Shown here: one piece after another, positions 53,266 through 62,335 of the stretch
Position numbering within the stretch: the first letter of the stretch is position 1
How the letters are laid out: the number at the start of each line of letters is the position of its first letter
From: UBA952 sp044361535
GTDB lineage: Bacteria > Bacteroidota > Bacteroidia > Flavobacteriales_D > Crocinitomicaceae
Length of the DNA stretch: 64,000 nt
Direction: 5' to 3'
Assembly: GCA_044361535.1 (NCBI GenBank)
Contig: JBIKIQ010000017.1
Coordinates: 11,784-75,783, forward strand
The notes under the pieces: generated by a model
Databases searched by the model: none
Seen by the model: the letters and a program-made list of their open reading frames with translations, nothing else
Told to the model about the DNA's origin: nothing
Position numbers and translations under genes: made by a program

Positions 53266-56200
53266 ATGAAAAATACTCTATTTGTTTTTACACTTTTCGC
53301 GACATTATTTTCATTTTCTCAAAATTCTGAGTTTATGGGAAATGTTAGCCCAACTACAAGTTTCCTAATTCCTGAAAGTTCTTCGGTTAATGAACCAAAA
53401 AATCATATCATTAAACCTAATTTTAAGGGAAGAGAACTTATTGAAGTTGACAACTCAAATACCCATTTACCCGATTGGGTTTGGCAACAACATGAAGTTG
53501 CTCAAAAGAACGCAGCGGCAACTAAATTATGGGATGTTCAAGGTTTGGGTTCAAATTTATCCCCTCCAGATCCTTCTGGTGAAGCAGATAGTTTGTATTA
53601 TATTCAGGCTACAAATGCATTCAATGGTTCGTCATATAGAATAATGAATAAGTTAACCGGCGCAACAGTTGGGAATTCAACCTACACGATGCAAACTTTG
53701 GGTGGTCCCGCTGGAGCAGGCGATCCTATTGTATTGTACTACAAACAAGCAAGAAAATGGATTTTAACTGAATTTTCAAGTTCAGGTAATAAACTTTTAG
53801 TTCACGTCTCTCAAACAAGTAATCCGCAAGGGGCTTACTGGACGTATCAATTTACCTGTACGCAATTTCCAGATTATCCTAAATGGAGTATTTCTCCAAC
53901 CTCTGATGCTCTTCTAGTTTCAACAAATGAAGGTGGTCCACCAACAACATACGCTATGAAATTAAGTGCACTAATAACGGGAGCTACTTCCCCTTTTATA
54001 AAAATTGCCATTGGATATTCGTTAAATGGTTTTGGTTTTCAGTCGATTACACCAGTTGATTTTGAAGGAGATTTTGCTGCTCCAGCTGGAATGAAGCCAC
54101 TTTTTGTAAGACATCGTGATGATGAATCTCATACCAATGGTTCACCAGATAGTGGAACGAATGACTGGATTGAGCTGTGGGAAATGACAATCAACTGGAC
54201 AAATAATACGGCTACTGTAGCAAAAATACAAGATATATCAATCGCAGAAATTGATTCAAAGCTATGTGGTTTAACCAGTTTTACATGTATTTCTCAACCG
54301 AATACAACAGTAAAGTTAGATCCGCTTCGTGAGACCGTAATGTTCAAGGCTCCTATGCGAATTTTTGAAACACATCAATCACTTGTCCTATCATTGTCAA
54401 CCGATGTAAATGGTGCAGATAGAGCAGGGGTGAGGTGGATTGAATTGAGACGAGATTTTGGTGTAACAACACCAACTTGGTATAAATATCAAGAAGGTAC
54501 TTATGCGCCAGGAACAACAACAAGTAGATGGATGCCAGCGATCAATATTGACAAATGGGGTAATATTATTATGGCTTATTCAACATCTTCGAATAGTGTA
54601 GGAGATTTTCCTTCATTGAAAATGACTGGTAGAAGAGCTTGCGATCCTTTAAATGTAATGACCATGCCTGAAACAACATTGATAGCTGGTACCGGATCAA
54701 AGACGGGAGATACACGTTGGGGGGATTACCACCACATGTGTATTGATGATTTTGATGGTGAGACATTTTATTATACTGGAGTTTATTACGCGGGTGGAAC
54801 CAAAACTAGAAATATTGCTGTAAAGATGGATCCGGAGAATTTGGATGCAGCCTTAGTTGGACTTTTTCAAGTAGCCAATGGAGACGTTTGTGGAACATCT
54901 GCTCAAATTGGAATAATCGTAGAAAATCGTGGAACTTCACCAATTACTTCAGGTTCATTCTCTTGGCAAATAGGAACAGGAAATGCTACAACTGTGAATT
55001 ATTCTTCAACTCAATTGAACAATGTTGGAAGTAGAGATACCCTTTTCGTATTTGTAAATGGATTAAATGCTGGAGCAAACAATGTAAATGTCTCACTTTT
55101 AACTGCAAATGGTACTGCAGATGATAATAGTTGTAATGACTCAAGAAGCGTAAGTATTTCTGTGAGTGGTGCTCAAAGTTTTACAACTAATTCAAATGTA
55201 ATCTCTCAACCAACTTGTACAGCTAATACTGGTTCTGTTCAATTACAAACTATTGGAGGTTCAGCACCTTTTACTTATTCATTAAATAGCGGAACAGTTC
55301 AAACTGATCCAACTTTTTCAAATTTAGCGCCAGGAAGTTATACATACACAATTACTGATAACACAGGGTGTTCAATAACAGATGTTTTTGATTTAACTAC
55401 GCCATATTCTATAACATCCAATTTTTCGCAAACAGCTACAATCAATTGTTTTGGTGAATCTACTGCCGAAATTTCAATTGTAGCTAACGGTGGTCAAGGT
55501 GGTTATTCATATTCATTGGATGGAATAAATTTTCAAACAAATTCTGTATTTTCAAATTTAGCAGCTGGTGAGTATCAAGTGATCTCAAAGGATGGAAATG
55601 GATGTTTAAGCGAAGTGACTGTTGAAATACTTCAGCCAAATCAACTTGTTTTAAATGCAATCCCAACTATGATTACTTGCTACGGAGATAACAATGGTTC
55701 AATTGCAGTAAATGTGAATGGAGGTACACCAAGTTACGTGAATACTATCAATAGTTCATCTGGTTTGTTTACTGGTTTGTCTCAAGGAACTTACGTAGTA
55801 ACAACTACTGATGCAAATGGCTGTTCTCAAAGTTTTTCTACAAACATAACTGAACCTAGTCAAGTGAACTTATCTACAATTCCATCATCGGCATCATCTG
55901 GTTTGAATAATGGATCCATTACAATGTCAGGATCTGGTGGATTATCGCCATACTCATACAGTATTAATGGAACAAATTATTATTCTGGGTCGTTGTTTTC
56001 AAATTTGGCGGCAGGCACTTACACGTGTTATGTGAAAGATGCAAATGGTTGTATCTACTCTACAACCGTTACCGTTGATCAAGTTGCAGAATTAGTAGAA
56101 GAAAATTCTATTCAGGCGAATTTATTTCCTAATCCAAATAACGGAATCTTTGAAATTGAGTCAAGCGGATTACAAGGTGAAAAATTAGAGTGTAAATTAT

Positions 56201-56361
56201 TCAATCTTCAAGGTCAATTACTTTCAGAATTTAGTTTGACGATCAGCAATGGTAAAGTTTCACAATCCATTGAAATGAGCAAAAAATTACCTGCAGGGAA
56301 ATATTTCTTGGGTTTATATAACCAATCAAAAGTTGTAATCAAAGAATTTATAAAGAACTAA
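53266..56361 (+). CDS. SprB-repeat T9SS-secreted protein
   Basis: A 1031-residue exported protein (signal peptide LFATLFSFSQ). Residues about 60-560 form a large domain that I cannot name, with the distinctive phrases PDPSGEADSLYYIQATNAFNG and MPAINIDKWGNIIMAYSTS; it may be a beta propeller. Four SprB-type repeats of about 75 residues follow (about 635-940; each has a glycine-rich start, a TYSL-like strand and a DNTGCS- or DANGC-like end). A type A T9SS sorting domain closes the protein (about 942-1031, NLFPNPNNGIFEIESSG). SprB repeats are named after the gliding adhesin SprB, so a surface adhesin is likely. The leader resembles that of the other T9SS gene (both have AATAAACTATGAAAAA-like starts). 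Confidence 0.88.
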   Translation: MKNTLFVFTLFATLFSFSQNSEFMGNVSPTTSFLIPESSSVNEPKNHIIKPNFKGRELIEVDNSNTHLPDWVWQQHEVAQKNAAATKLWDVQGLGSNLSPPDPSGEADSLYYIQATNAFNGSSYRIMNKLTGATVGNSTYTMQTLGGPAGAGDPIVLYYKQARKWILTEFSSSGNKLLVHVSQTSNPQGAYWTYQFTCTQFPDYPKWSISPTSDALLVSTNEGGPPTTYAMKLSALITGATSPFIKIAIGYSLNGFGFQSITPVDFEGDFAAPAGMKPLFVRHRDDESHTNGSPDSGTNDWIELWEMTINWTNNTATVAKIQDISIAEIDSKLCGLTSFTCISQPNTTVKLDPLRETVMFKAPMRIFETHQSLVLSLSTDVNGADRAGVRWIELRRDFGVTTPTWYKYQEGTYAPGTTTSRWMPAINIDKWGNIIMAYSTSSNSVGDFPSLKMTGRRACDPLNVMTMPETTLIAGTGSKTGDTRWGDYHHMCIDDFDGETFYYTGVYYAGGTKTRNIAVKMDPENLDAALVGLFQVANGDVCGTSAQIGIIVENRGTSPITSGSFSWQIGTGNATTVNYSSTQLNNVGSRDTLFVFVNGLNAGANNVNVSLLTANGTADDNSCNDSRSVSISVSGAQSFTTNSNVISQPTCTANTGSVQLQTIGGSAPFTYSLNSGTVQTDPTFSNLAPGSYTYTITDNTGCSITDVFDLTTPYSITSNFSQTATINCFGESTAEISIVANGGQGGYSYSLDGINFQTNSVFSNLAAGEYQVISKDGNGCLSEVTVEILQPNQLVLNAIPTMITCYGDNNGSIAVNVNGGTPSYVNTINSSSGLFTGLSQGTYVVTTTDANGCSQSFSTNITEPSQVNLSTIPSSASSGLNNGSITMSGSGGLSPYSYSINGTNYYSGSLFSNLAAGTYTCYVKDANGCIYSTTVTVDQVAELVEENSIQANLFPNPNNGIFEIESSGLQGEKLECKLFNLQGQLLSEFSLTISNGKVSQSIEMSKKLPAGKYFLGLYNQSKVVIKEFIKN

Positions 56362-56387
56362 GCGTAAACTGAATAAATACTATAAAA

Positions 56388-57038
56388 ATGAATAAAATTC
56401 GAATGAGATATCAAAAGTACTTTATTATACTATTGATGATTGTGCCAGCAATATTCTCATGCTCAGTTCAAAAGAGATATCATCGTAAAGGTTATACAAT
56501 TATTTGGAAAAAGAACGATAGAGTTAAGGTCAATCATCAAAGAAAGAATACTATAATTGAAAGAACTACTTCGAATAAAAAAACCGTTTTAGCACAAAGA
56601 GACTCAGTTCAAATGAGTTTTGAAAAAAGTGAAGCACTTTCAAATGAGCAGGAATATTTGGTAACTGGGCATGAAGTTATGAGTAATAAAGAAGAACGCG
56701 ACTCCAAAGCTAAAACTAATTCTCATCAAAAGTTGAAATCCCCGTTGTTATTAAAAGCAAGAAAAATAAATTTCAATGCAGAGATTTCACAAAAAACAGC
56801 GAATCAGGAACTGCCTAAAAGTATTTCTGATAAGAAAGATTTTGAAAGCGCAGGAAGAATGCTTGGAATTGCTGGTATTTTTCTAATTATAGGATTAATA
56901 ATCGCTGGAATTGGTCTTTTGGTGGCAAGTGAAGCTCTTTCTGTTGTAGCCTATGTGTTTTTTCTTCTTGCAGGATTGTTTTTATTCTTATTCCTTTTTG
57001 TAGGTCTATTAACAATATTAACTTTTGGAATGCTTTAA
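56388..57038 (+). CDS. Lipoprotein with C-terminal membrane segments, copy 1 of tandem pair
   Basis: A 216-residue protein, not recognised beyond its paralogue next door. It has a lipoprotein signal with lipobox AIFSC (Cys25) followed by SVQKRYHRKGYTIIWKK, a variable charged middle and a C-terminal hydrophobic block (DFESAGRMLGIAGIFLIIGLIIAGIGLLV, then SVVAYVFFLLAGLFLFLFLF and GLLTILTFGML) with two or three membrane helices. A lipidated N-terminus plus C-terminal helices is an odd combination. It starts 26 bases after the SprB-repeat gene. It shares a 70-bp exact block with copy 2 although the middle regions have diverged. Confidence 0.75.
   Translation: MNKIRMRYQKYFIILLMIVPAIFSCSVQKRYHRKGYTIIWKKNDRVKVNHQRKNTIIERTTSNKKTVLAQRDSVQMSFEKSEALSNEQEYLVTGHEVMSNKEERDSKAKTNSHQKLKSPLLLKARKINFNAEISQKTANQELPKSISDKKDFESAGRMLGIAGIFLIIGLIIAGIGLLVASEALSVVAYVFFLLAGLFLFLFLFVGLLTILTFGML
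56440..56509 (+). repeat. 70-bp exact direct repeat, copy 1
   Basis: Identical to 57114-57183. It encodes the lipobox and the following SVQKRYHRKGYTIIW stretch. The identity includes every third codon position, while the sequence on either side has drifted. Confidence 0.97.
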
Positions 57039-57076
57039 TAACTTCTCTACGTTTTATTGTTAATCAATACATATTA

Positions 57077-57718
57077 ATGAGTCATCTGAAATTTGTGTTA
57101 ATTCTTTTAGTGGTTGTGCCAGCAATATTCTCATGCTCAGTTCAAAAGAGATATCATCGTAAAGGTTATACAATTATTTGGAAGAAAACCACGAGTGCAA
57201 AGAATAATCAGAATAGAAAGAATTCAGTTAATTTGGTTAGATCTGAAAAGAATATTGATCGAACAAAATTTGTTACTCAAAAGTCTCACGAAATCAAGGC
57301 GGAAACGGAAATTGCAAAGGTCGATGAACCGATTGATTTATCTCAAGTAGATTCAATTGATCATACATTTAATGTAAACACCTCCAATAAATCAAGTCTA
57401 TTTTATAATAAACTTCAAAACAATACACTATCAAAAACAACAACCAAAATAACCAGATTATCTCTGTTTCAAAATAAATCAGGGTTGAGTAAAGTAAAAA
57501 GTATAACTAAAAAGCGTGATTTTGAAAATGCAGGAAGAGATCTTGGATTAGCCGGAGTTTTTCTTTTGTTAGGTTTGCTAATTGCCTTAATTGGTGTCTT
57601 GCTTTCAGCAGAGGTTCTTGCTATCGTTGCTTTTGTTTGCTTTTGTATTTCGGGAATATTTTTCTTGCTATTTATATTTGAAGGCTTAATTTCTATACTG
57701 ACATTAGGTATGTTGTAA
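57077..57718 (+). CDS. Lipoprotein with C-terminal membrane segments, copy 2 of tandem pair
   Basis: A 213-residue paralogue of the preceding protein: the same lipobox (AIFSC, here Cys20) and SVQKRYHRKGYTIIWKK, a differing middle (rich in Lys, Ser and Thr) and a homologous C-terminal hydrophobic block (DFENAGRDLGLAGVFLLLGLLIALIGVLL through GLISILTLGML). The start at 57077 gives a compact signal peptide. The gene begins 38 bases after copy 1 ends, so they probably arose by tandem duplication. Function is unknown; membrane or envelope location is the only safe inference. Confidence 0.75.
   Translation: MSHLKFVLILLVVVPAIFSCSVQKRYHRKGYTIIWKKTTSAKNNQNRKNSVNLVRSEKNIDRTKFVTQKSHEIKAETEIAKVDEPIDLSQVDSIDHTFNVNTSNKSSLFYNKLQNNTLSKTTTKITRLSLFQNKSGLSKVKSITKKRDFENAGRDLGLAGVFLLLGLLIALIGVLLSAEVLAIVAFVCFCISGIFFLLFIFEGLISILTLGML
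57114..57183 (+). repeat. 70-bp exact direct repeat, copy 2
   Basis: Identical to 56440-56509; it lies at the corresponding place in the paralogous gene. Confidence 0.97.
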
Positions 57719-57753
57719 TAAAATTAGTTTGGTAGATATTTCTTAGTGTGACA

Positions 57754-57785
57754 TTTTGACAGTCTTTTAAAATTGAGTACTTTTG
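57754..57785 (+). promoter_or_regulatory. Complete promoter for miaB (-33 TTTTG, -7 TACTTTTG)
   Basis: TTTTG at 57754-57758, 19 bases of spacer, then an exact TAnnTTTG box at 57778-57785, 17 bases before ATG 57803. This is the best two-part Bacteroidota promoter in the window and probably drives the miaB cluster. Confidence 0.65.
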
Positions 57786-57802
57786 TATTCTAGAAAAAAG
57801 AC

Positions 57803-59239
57803 ATGGAATTAAATCAAAATAAAGTTATCGACGAGAGTAGGCAAGGAGAGGCGGTAGTTGTAGATACTGCAAATTCTTCTGGTAAAAAATTGTATGTAGA
57901 AAGCTATGGATGTCAGATGAATTTCTCTGACAGTGAAGTAGTTGCATCAATTATGACCAAAGAAGGTTACACCACAACTCGAAATGTAGATGAGGCGGAT
58001 GTAGTTCTCATTAATACTTGTTCAATTCGTGAAAACGCTGAACAACGCGTTCGAAATCGCTTAACTGAATTCAAACATAAGAAAGACCAAAACCCTGATT
58101 TAGTAGTTGGAATCCTTGGTTGCATGGCTGAACGGTTGAAAAAGGCGCTTTTGGAAGAAGAAAAATTGGTTGATTTAGTTGCCGGCCCTGATGCGTATAG
58201 AGATTTACCAAATCTTGTTGAAGAGGTTGGCACAGGTCAAAAAGCGGTTAATGTTTTACTATCACGCGATGAAACCTATGCAGACATTTCACCCGTAAGG
58301 TTAGATCAAGGGGGTATTTCAGCATTTGTTACAATCATGCGTGGTTGCGATAATATGTGTTCGTTTTGTGTTGTTCCTTTTACGAGGGGAAGAGAACGTT
58401 CACGCGATCCTCAAACAATTGTGGAGGAATGTAAAGATTTGTTTGATAAAGGATATCGCGAAGTAACCTTGCTTGGTCAGAATGTGGATAGTTATAGATG
58501 GAATTTAACTTCGAAAGGTGAAATAAAGGATGATAATCTTCCAACTACCAATTTTGCACAATTGATGGAAATGGTAGCGCTTGTTTCACCGCATTTACGC
58601 GTTCGTTTTAGTACCTCTCACCCAAAAGACATGACGGATGATGTGCTAGAAATTATGGCGAAATACGAGAATATTTGTCCATATATTCACTTGCCTGTTC
58701 AATCTGGTCACACAGACGTACTAGCACGTATGAATCGCGGTTATTCGCGTGAGTGGTATTTGGATCGTATCAATGCCATTCGAAAATACATGCCTGATTG
58801 TGCCATTTCTACAGATATTATTACCGGTTTTTGTGGCGAAACTGATGAAGAACATCAAGATACTATTTCATTAATGAAAGAGGTTCAGTTTGATTTTGCG
58901 TATATGTTTAAATATTCGGAGCGACCTAAAACCTTGGCAGAAAGAAGATTTGAGGATGATATACCCGATGCAGTGAAAGGTTCTCGACTTAATGAAATTA
59001 TAGAATTGCAATTACAACATTCTCGCTTATCCAATGAAAAACAAATTGGAAAAACCGTTAAAGTATTGATTGAAGGAACTTCTAAGCGTTCTGAGGAACA
59101 TCTTTGCGGAAGAAATGGTCAAAATGCAATGGTTGTTTTTCCAAAGCAGAATTATGAGAAGGGACAATATGTGATGGTGAAAATTTCTGATTGTACTTCA
59201 GCAACCTTGATGGGAGAAGCAATTTCACTTTGTGATTGA
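57803..59239 (+). CDS. miaB: tRNA-2-methylthio-N6-dimethylallyladenosine synthase
   Basis: A radical-SAM methylthiotransferase that adds a 2-methylthio group to i6A37 of tRNA. The 478-residue protein has an N-terminal UPF0004 domain with three conserved Cys (YGCQMN, NTCSIREN, ILGCMAERLK) that bind the auxiliary 4Fe-4S cluster, the radical-SAM triad in MRGCDNMCSFCVVPFTRGRERSR and a C-terminal TRAM domain. It begins the phylum-typical cluster. The sigma-54-type regulator gene starts 6 bases downstream. Confidence 0.97.
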   Translation: MELNQNKVIDESRQGEAVVVDTANSSGKKLYVESYGCQMNFSDSEVVASIMTKEGYTTTRNVDEADVVLINTCSIRENAEQRVRNRLTEFKHKKDQNPDLVVGILGCMAERLKKALLEEEKLVDLVAGPDAYRDLPNLVEEVGTGQKAVNVLLSRDETYADISPVRLDQGGISAFVTIMRGCDNMCSFCVVPFTRGRERSRDPQTIVEECKDLFDKGYREVTLLGQNVDSYRWNLTSKGEIKDDNLPTTNFAQLMEMVALVSPHLRVRFSTSHPKDMTDDVLEIMAKYENICPYIHLPVQSGHTDVLARMNRGYSREWYLDRINAIRKYMPDCAISTDIITGFCGETDEEHQDTISLMKEVQFDFAYMFKYSERPKTLAERRFEDDIPDAVKGSRLNEIIELQLQHSRLSNEKQIGKTVKVLIEGTSKRSEEHLCGRNGQNAMVVFPKQNYEKGQYVMVKISDCTSATLMGEAISLCD

Positions 59240-59245
59240 TTTTTT

Positions 59246-60493
59246 ATGAATCTACTTCAAATAAAACAACGTTTTGGAATCATTGGAAACACTCCTTTGC
59301 TGAATAGAGCTTTGGAGGTAGCAATGCAAGTGGCGCCAACCGACATTTCTGTATTGGTAACAGGTGAAAGTGGTACGGGAAAAGAAATTATTCCTCAAGT
59401 AATACATCAATTGAGTCCAAGAAAACACGGTGAATATATTGCTGTGAATTGCGGTGCTATTCCTGAAGGCACCATCGATTCTGAATTATTTGGACACGAA
59501 AAAGGTTCATTCACGGGTGCTGCAGGTAGCAGACAAGGGTATTTTGAAGTAGCAAATGGAGGAACAATTTTTTTAGATGAAGTAGCTGAACTTCCCATGC
59601 AAACTCAAGTTCGTTTGCTGCGCGTGTTGGAAACTGGTGAATTCATTCGTGTTGGATCTTCAAAAGTAATTAAAACAAACGTTCGAGTAGTAGCTGCGAC
59701 CAATGAAAACATGGCTCAAGCTATAGCAACGGGTAAGTTTAGAGAAGATTTATATTATCGCCTAAGTACTGTTCCAATTCAACTTCCACCATTACGTCAA
59801 CGTAAGGAGGATATACATTTGTTGTTCAGGAAGTTTGCTAATGACTTTGCGGATAAATACAGAATGCCTTCAATTAAATTAAAAGAATCCGCTGTTGACT
59901 TGATTCAACAATATAATTGGCCCGGAAATATAAGGCAATTGAGAAATTTAGTTGAGCAATTGTCAGTGATTGAAACAGAAAGAGATTTGGATTCTGAAAC
60001 ATTAATTCAATATCTTCCTGCACCTTCTGAAAAAATGCCTGCAATGATTGGCGGTAAAGAATCTGATAGTTTCTCAGAAAGAGAGATCATGTACAAGTTT
60101 CTTTTTGACATGAAAAAAGATTTGACGGATTTAAAAAAATTGGTTTTAGAAATGATAAATCAGGGAGGAGCAATCAATTTGAATGGCGACCAAACTGCAG
60201 TAGTTAATCGTATTTTTGAGGAGGTAAATCCAACCGGTGTAATTCCTACTCAACGATTTCTGGCTTCATCTACAGAACCTAATTTTCCAGAAGTTAAAAT
60301 TCACCGATCTACAGATGCATTTGAAGATCACGAAGAAATTGAAGAATCATTATCTTTGGGAAGTCAAGAAAAAGAGTTGATAAAAAAAGCATTGGAAAAA
60401 CATCGAGGAAAAAGAAAATACGCAGCTCTTGAATTGGGTATTTCTGAAAGGACTTTGTATCGGAAAATTAAGGAATACGACATTACAGAATGA
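59246..60493 (+). CDS. Sigma-54-type AAA+ transcriptional regulator
   Basis: A 415-residue enhancer-binding-protein-like regulator. The AAA+ core begins near residue 6 with no receiver domain and has Walker A GESGTGKE (about 39-46), the L1 loop as GSFTGA (usually GAFTGA), Walker B GGTIFLDEVAELP and the arginine-finger region FREDLYYRLSTVPIQLPPLRQR. The C-terminus is a Fis-type helix-turn-helix (KKALEKHRGKRKYAALELGISERTLYRKI). Its place in the cluster, between miaB and lptE, is conserved in Bacteroidota. The stop overlaps the lptE start (ATGA). Its targets are unknown; no sigma-54 -24/-12 site was recognised here. Confidence 0.92.
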   Translation: MNLLQIKQRFGIIGNTPLLNRALEVAMQVAPTDISVLVTGESGTGKEIIPQVIHQLSPRKHGEYIAVNCGAIPEGTIDSELFGHEKGSFTGAAGSRQGYFEVANGGTIFLDEVAELPMQTQVRLLRVLETGEFIRVGSSKVIKTNVRVVAATNENMAQAIATGKFREDLYYRLSTVPIQLPPLRQRKEDIHLLFRKFANDFADKYRMPSIKLKESAVDLIQQYNWPGNIRQLRNLVEQLSVIETERDLDSETLIQYLPAPSEKMPAMIGGKESDSFSEREIMYKFLFDMKKDLTDLKKLVLEMINQGGAINLNGDQTAVVNRIFEEVNPTGVIPTQRFLASSTEPNFPEVKIHRSTDAFEDHEEIEESLSLGSQEKELIKKALEKHRGKRKYAALELGISERTLYRKIKEYDITE

Positions 60494-61002
60494 AATCAAT
60501 TTTCGCTCTTTTACTGATATCATTTATACTAACATCTTGTTGGCCCTACAGCATTTCACTTAAAGATACGGGTTCAATGCCTCCCGAGTGGAAAACATTT
60601 ACCGTTAAAACATTAGAAAATGGTGCGGCAAACGCTCCTTTAAATTTAGCTCCGCAATTGTCAGAGGATATAAAAGATGGTATTCAGAATAACACACGCT
60701 TATTACTAAATACAAAAAATGGAGAAGGAGAGGTGAATATTGAAGGTCGAATAACCAATTACTCTCTTATTCCTGTTGCACTTCAGCCTGGTGATAATGC
60801 AGCAAAAAATAGGTTGACTGTTACCGCTCAGTTTACTATTTTAGTAAACAAGCCGAAAGAGCAAAAAATGAAATTAACTTCTTCACGTTTTATAGATTAT
60901 GATTCAAATACAGATCTTGCCAGTGTTGAACAAGAACTACTTCGTCAAATTAATGAACAAATTGTTCAGGATGTAATTAATAAACTTTTGTCTAATTGGT
61001 AA
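60490..61002 (+). CDS. lptE: LPS assembly lipoprotein LptE
   Basis: A 170-residue lipoprotein (signal LLLISFILTSC, Cys17) of the Bacteroidota LptE type. It matches family context in YSISLKDTGSMPPEWKTFTVKTLENGA and in the beta strands around NTRLLLNTKNGEGEVNIEGRITNYSLIPVAL. LptE plugs the LptD barrel and helps deliver LPS to the outer leaflet. It overlaps the regulator upstream by 4 bases, and its stop codon shares 1 base with the next gene's ATG. The role is inferred from family and position; the sequence is diverged from E. coli LptE. Confidence 0.88.
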   Translation: MKSIFALLLISFILTSCWPYSISLKDTGSMPPEWKTFTVKTLENGAANAPLNLAPQLSEDIKDGIQNNTRLLLNTKNGEGEVNIEGRITNYSLIPVALQPGDNAAKNRLTVTAQFTILVNKPKEQKMKLTSSRFIDYDSNTDLASVEQELLRQINEQIVQDVINKLLSNW

Positions 61003-61937
61003 TGTTGAATTGGGAAGAAATAGCAGCTCGCATTGAAAATCCGCATTTGTGTTCGCCAAATGAAGTACAGGATTTGAAAGATTTTTGCGATAAATTCCCT
61101 TATTCACAGGTATTTCCCTTGTTGTATTTAAAAGTTCTTTCTAAAGGAAATCATATTCATTTTGAAGAGGAACTAGAAAAATATGCGCATAAAATTACGA
61201 ATCGTGTTCAACTCTATAATTTACTCTATGTAAGGCAGGATAATGATATTTCGATAGAAGCCGATTTCCAAAATGAAATTCCTGAAGTTCAAGTAGATGA
61301 AAATGAAATGGTTAATACAGAAATAACCACTATTGAAATTCAAGAGTCAATTTCTGACATAGCTAGTGAGAAACCACTTGAAGATGTACTAGAGGAAAAA
61401 AATGAAAGTTATGTAGATGAATTACAAATAGAAGTTGATGAACTAGATATGGAAATTATAGCATCTTCGGTAACTGCATCCTTTATTCTTGAAACACGTG
61501 AAGAAACTTCAGCTGAAAGTGAACTACCTGAATTTGATATGTCAATTTCAGATGACCTAGAACATATAGATTCAGAACTTGATGAGTTCCATAACTCAGA
61601 TTTAAATAGCAATACAGCTACTGAAAGAACTTTCTTGCAATGGTTGACAAATTCAATTGAAACTAACGAGGAAGAAAATAATACTGAATCTACCTATGAA
61701 GTTAGTTTTATTGAATTTGAAAAACCAAAAAGAGAATTCTTTTCACCAATTAAAAAAGCTAAAGAAAGTTTGAGTGAGGAAACGCTTCCTGTAAGTGAGA
61801 CCTTAGCCAAAATTTACCAAATGCAAGGAAATATTTCCAAAGCAATTTATGTTTATCAGCAATTAAGCTTGATTATTCCAGAAAAAAAGACTTACTTTGC
61901 ATCCCAAATTAAATCGTTAAAGAAAAAATTAAATTAA
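61002..61937 (+). CDS. Acidic TPR-containing protein of the lptE-secG interval
   Basis: A 311-residue, very acidic protein. The N-terminus (LNWEEIAARIENPHLCSPNEVQDLKDFCDKFPYSQVFPLLYLKVL) and the C-terminal TPR-like hairpin (LAKIYQMQGNISKAIYVYQQLSLIIPEKKTYFASQI) are the ordered parts. Between them lies about 170 residues of Glu/Asp/Ser-rich, probably disordered sequence. Proteins with this layout sit between lptE and secG in many Bacteroidota. Function is unknown. I chose ATG 61002, which overlaps the lptE stop by one base, over an in-frame TTG six bases upstream. Confidence 0.82.
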   Translation: MLNWEEIAARIENPHLCSPNEVQDLKDFCDKFPYSQVFPLLYLKVLSKGNHIHFEEELEKYAHKITNRVQLYNLLYVRQDNDISIEADFQNEIPEVQVDENEMVNTEITTIEIQESISDIASEKPLEDVLEEKNESYVDELQIEVDELDMEIIASSVTASFILETREETSAESELPEFDMSISDDLEHIDSELDEFHNSDLNSNTATERTFLQWLTNSIETNEEENNTESTYEVSFIEFEKPKREFFSPIKKAKESLSEETLPVSETLAKIYQMQGNISKAIYVYQQLSLIIPEKKTYFASQIKSLKKKLN

Positions 61938-61942
61938 CAACA

Positions 61943-62260
61943 ATGGACATTTTATTTTCAGTTTTAATTATAGCCTCTAGTGTTTTATTGATTTTGGTGG
62001 TTTACATTCAAAATCCTAAAGGAGGAGGTTTGAGCTCTGATTTTGGTGCTGCACAACAAATTGGTGGCGTTCAAAAAACCAATGATTTTATTGATAAAAC
62101 AACTTGGTCATTAGCTGCTATCATCATGATTTCATCGATTTTTTTAACAATTCGCTCAAAATCACCGGATCAAAAGAAATTACAAGAGCAGCAACGTAAA
62201 GAAGCTGAAAAACAGCAAAAACAACAAGGTGGTAAACCTGCTGCTAAGCCTGCGAAATAA
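61943..62260 (+). CDS. secG: Preprotein translocase subunit SecG
   Basis: SecG is a small subunit of the SecYEG channel. The 105-residue protein has two membrane helices separated by the conserved loop QNPKGGGLSSDFGAAQQIGGVQKTNDFIDKTTW. The C-terminal tail is Gln/Lys/Ala-rich and charged (KKLQEQQRKEAEKQQKQQGG). It begins 5 bases after the TPR gene and is the last gene before a strong terminator, which separates the miaB cluster from groESL. Confidence 0.95.
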   Translation: MDILFSVLIIASSVLLILVVYIQNPKGGGLSSDFGAAQQIGGVQKTNDFIDKTTWSLAAIIMISSIFLTIRSKSPDQKKLQEQQRKEAEKQQKQQGGKPAAKPAK

Positions 62261-62283
62261 TATTCTTAAATATACAATTATTG

Positions 62284-62321
62284 AACTGTCAGTATGTCAT
62301 TTATACTGACAGTTTTTTTTT
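62284..62321 (+). terminator. Rho-independent terminator of the miaB-secG operon
   Basis: A 12-bp perfect stem (AACTGTCAGTAT / ATACTGACAGTT) with a 7-base loop and a T tract, 23 bases past the secG stop codon. Confidence 0.92.
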
Positions 62322-62335
62322 AAATAAATGAAAAA

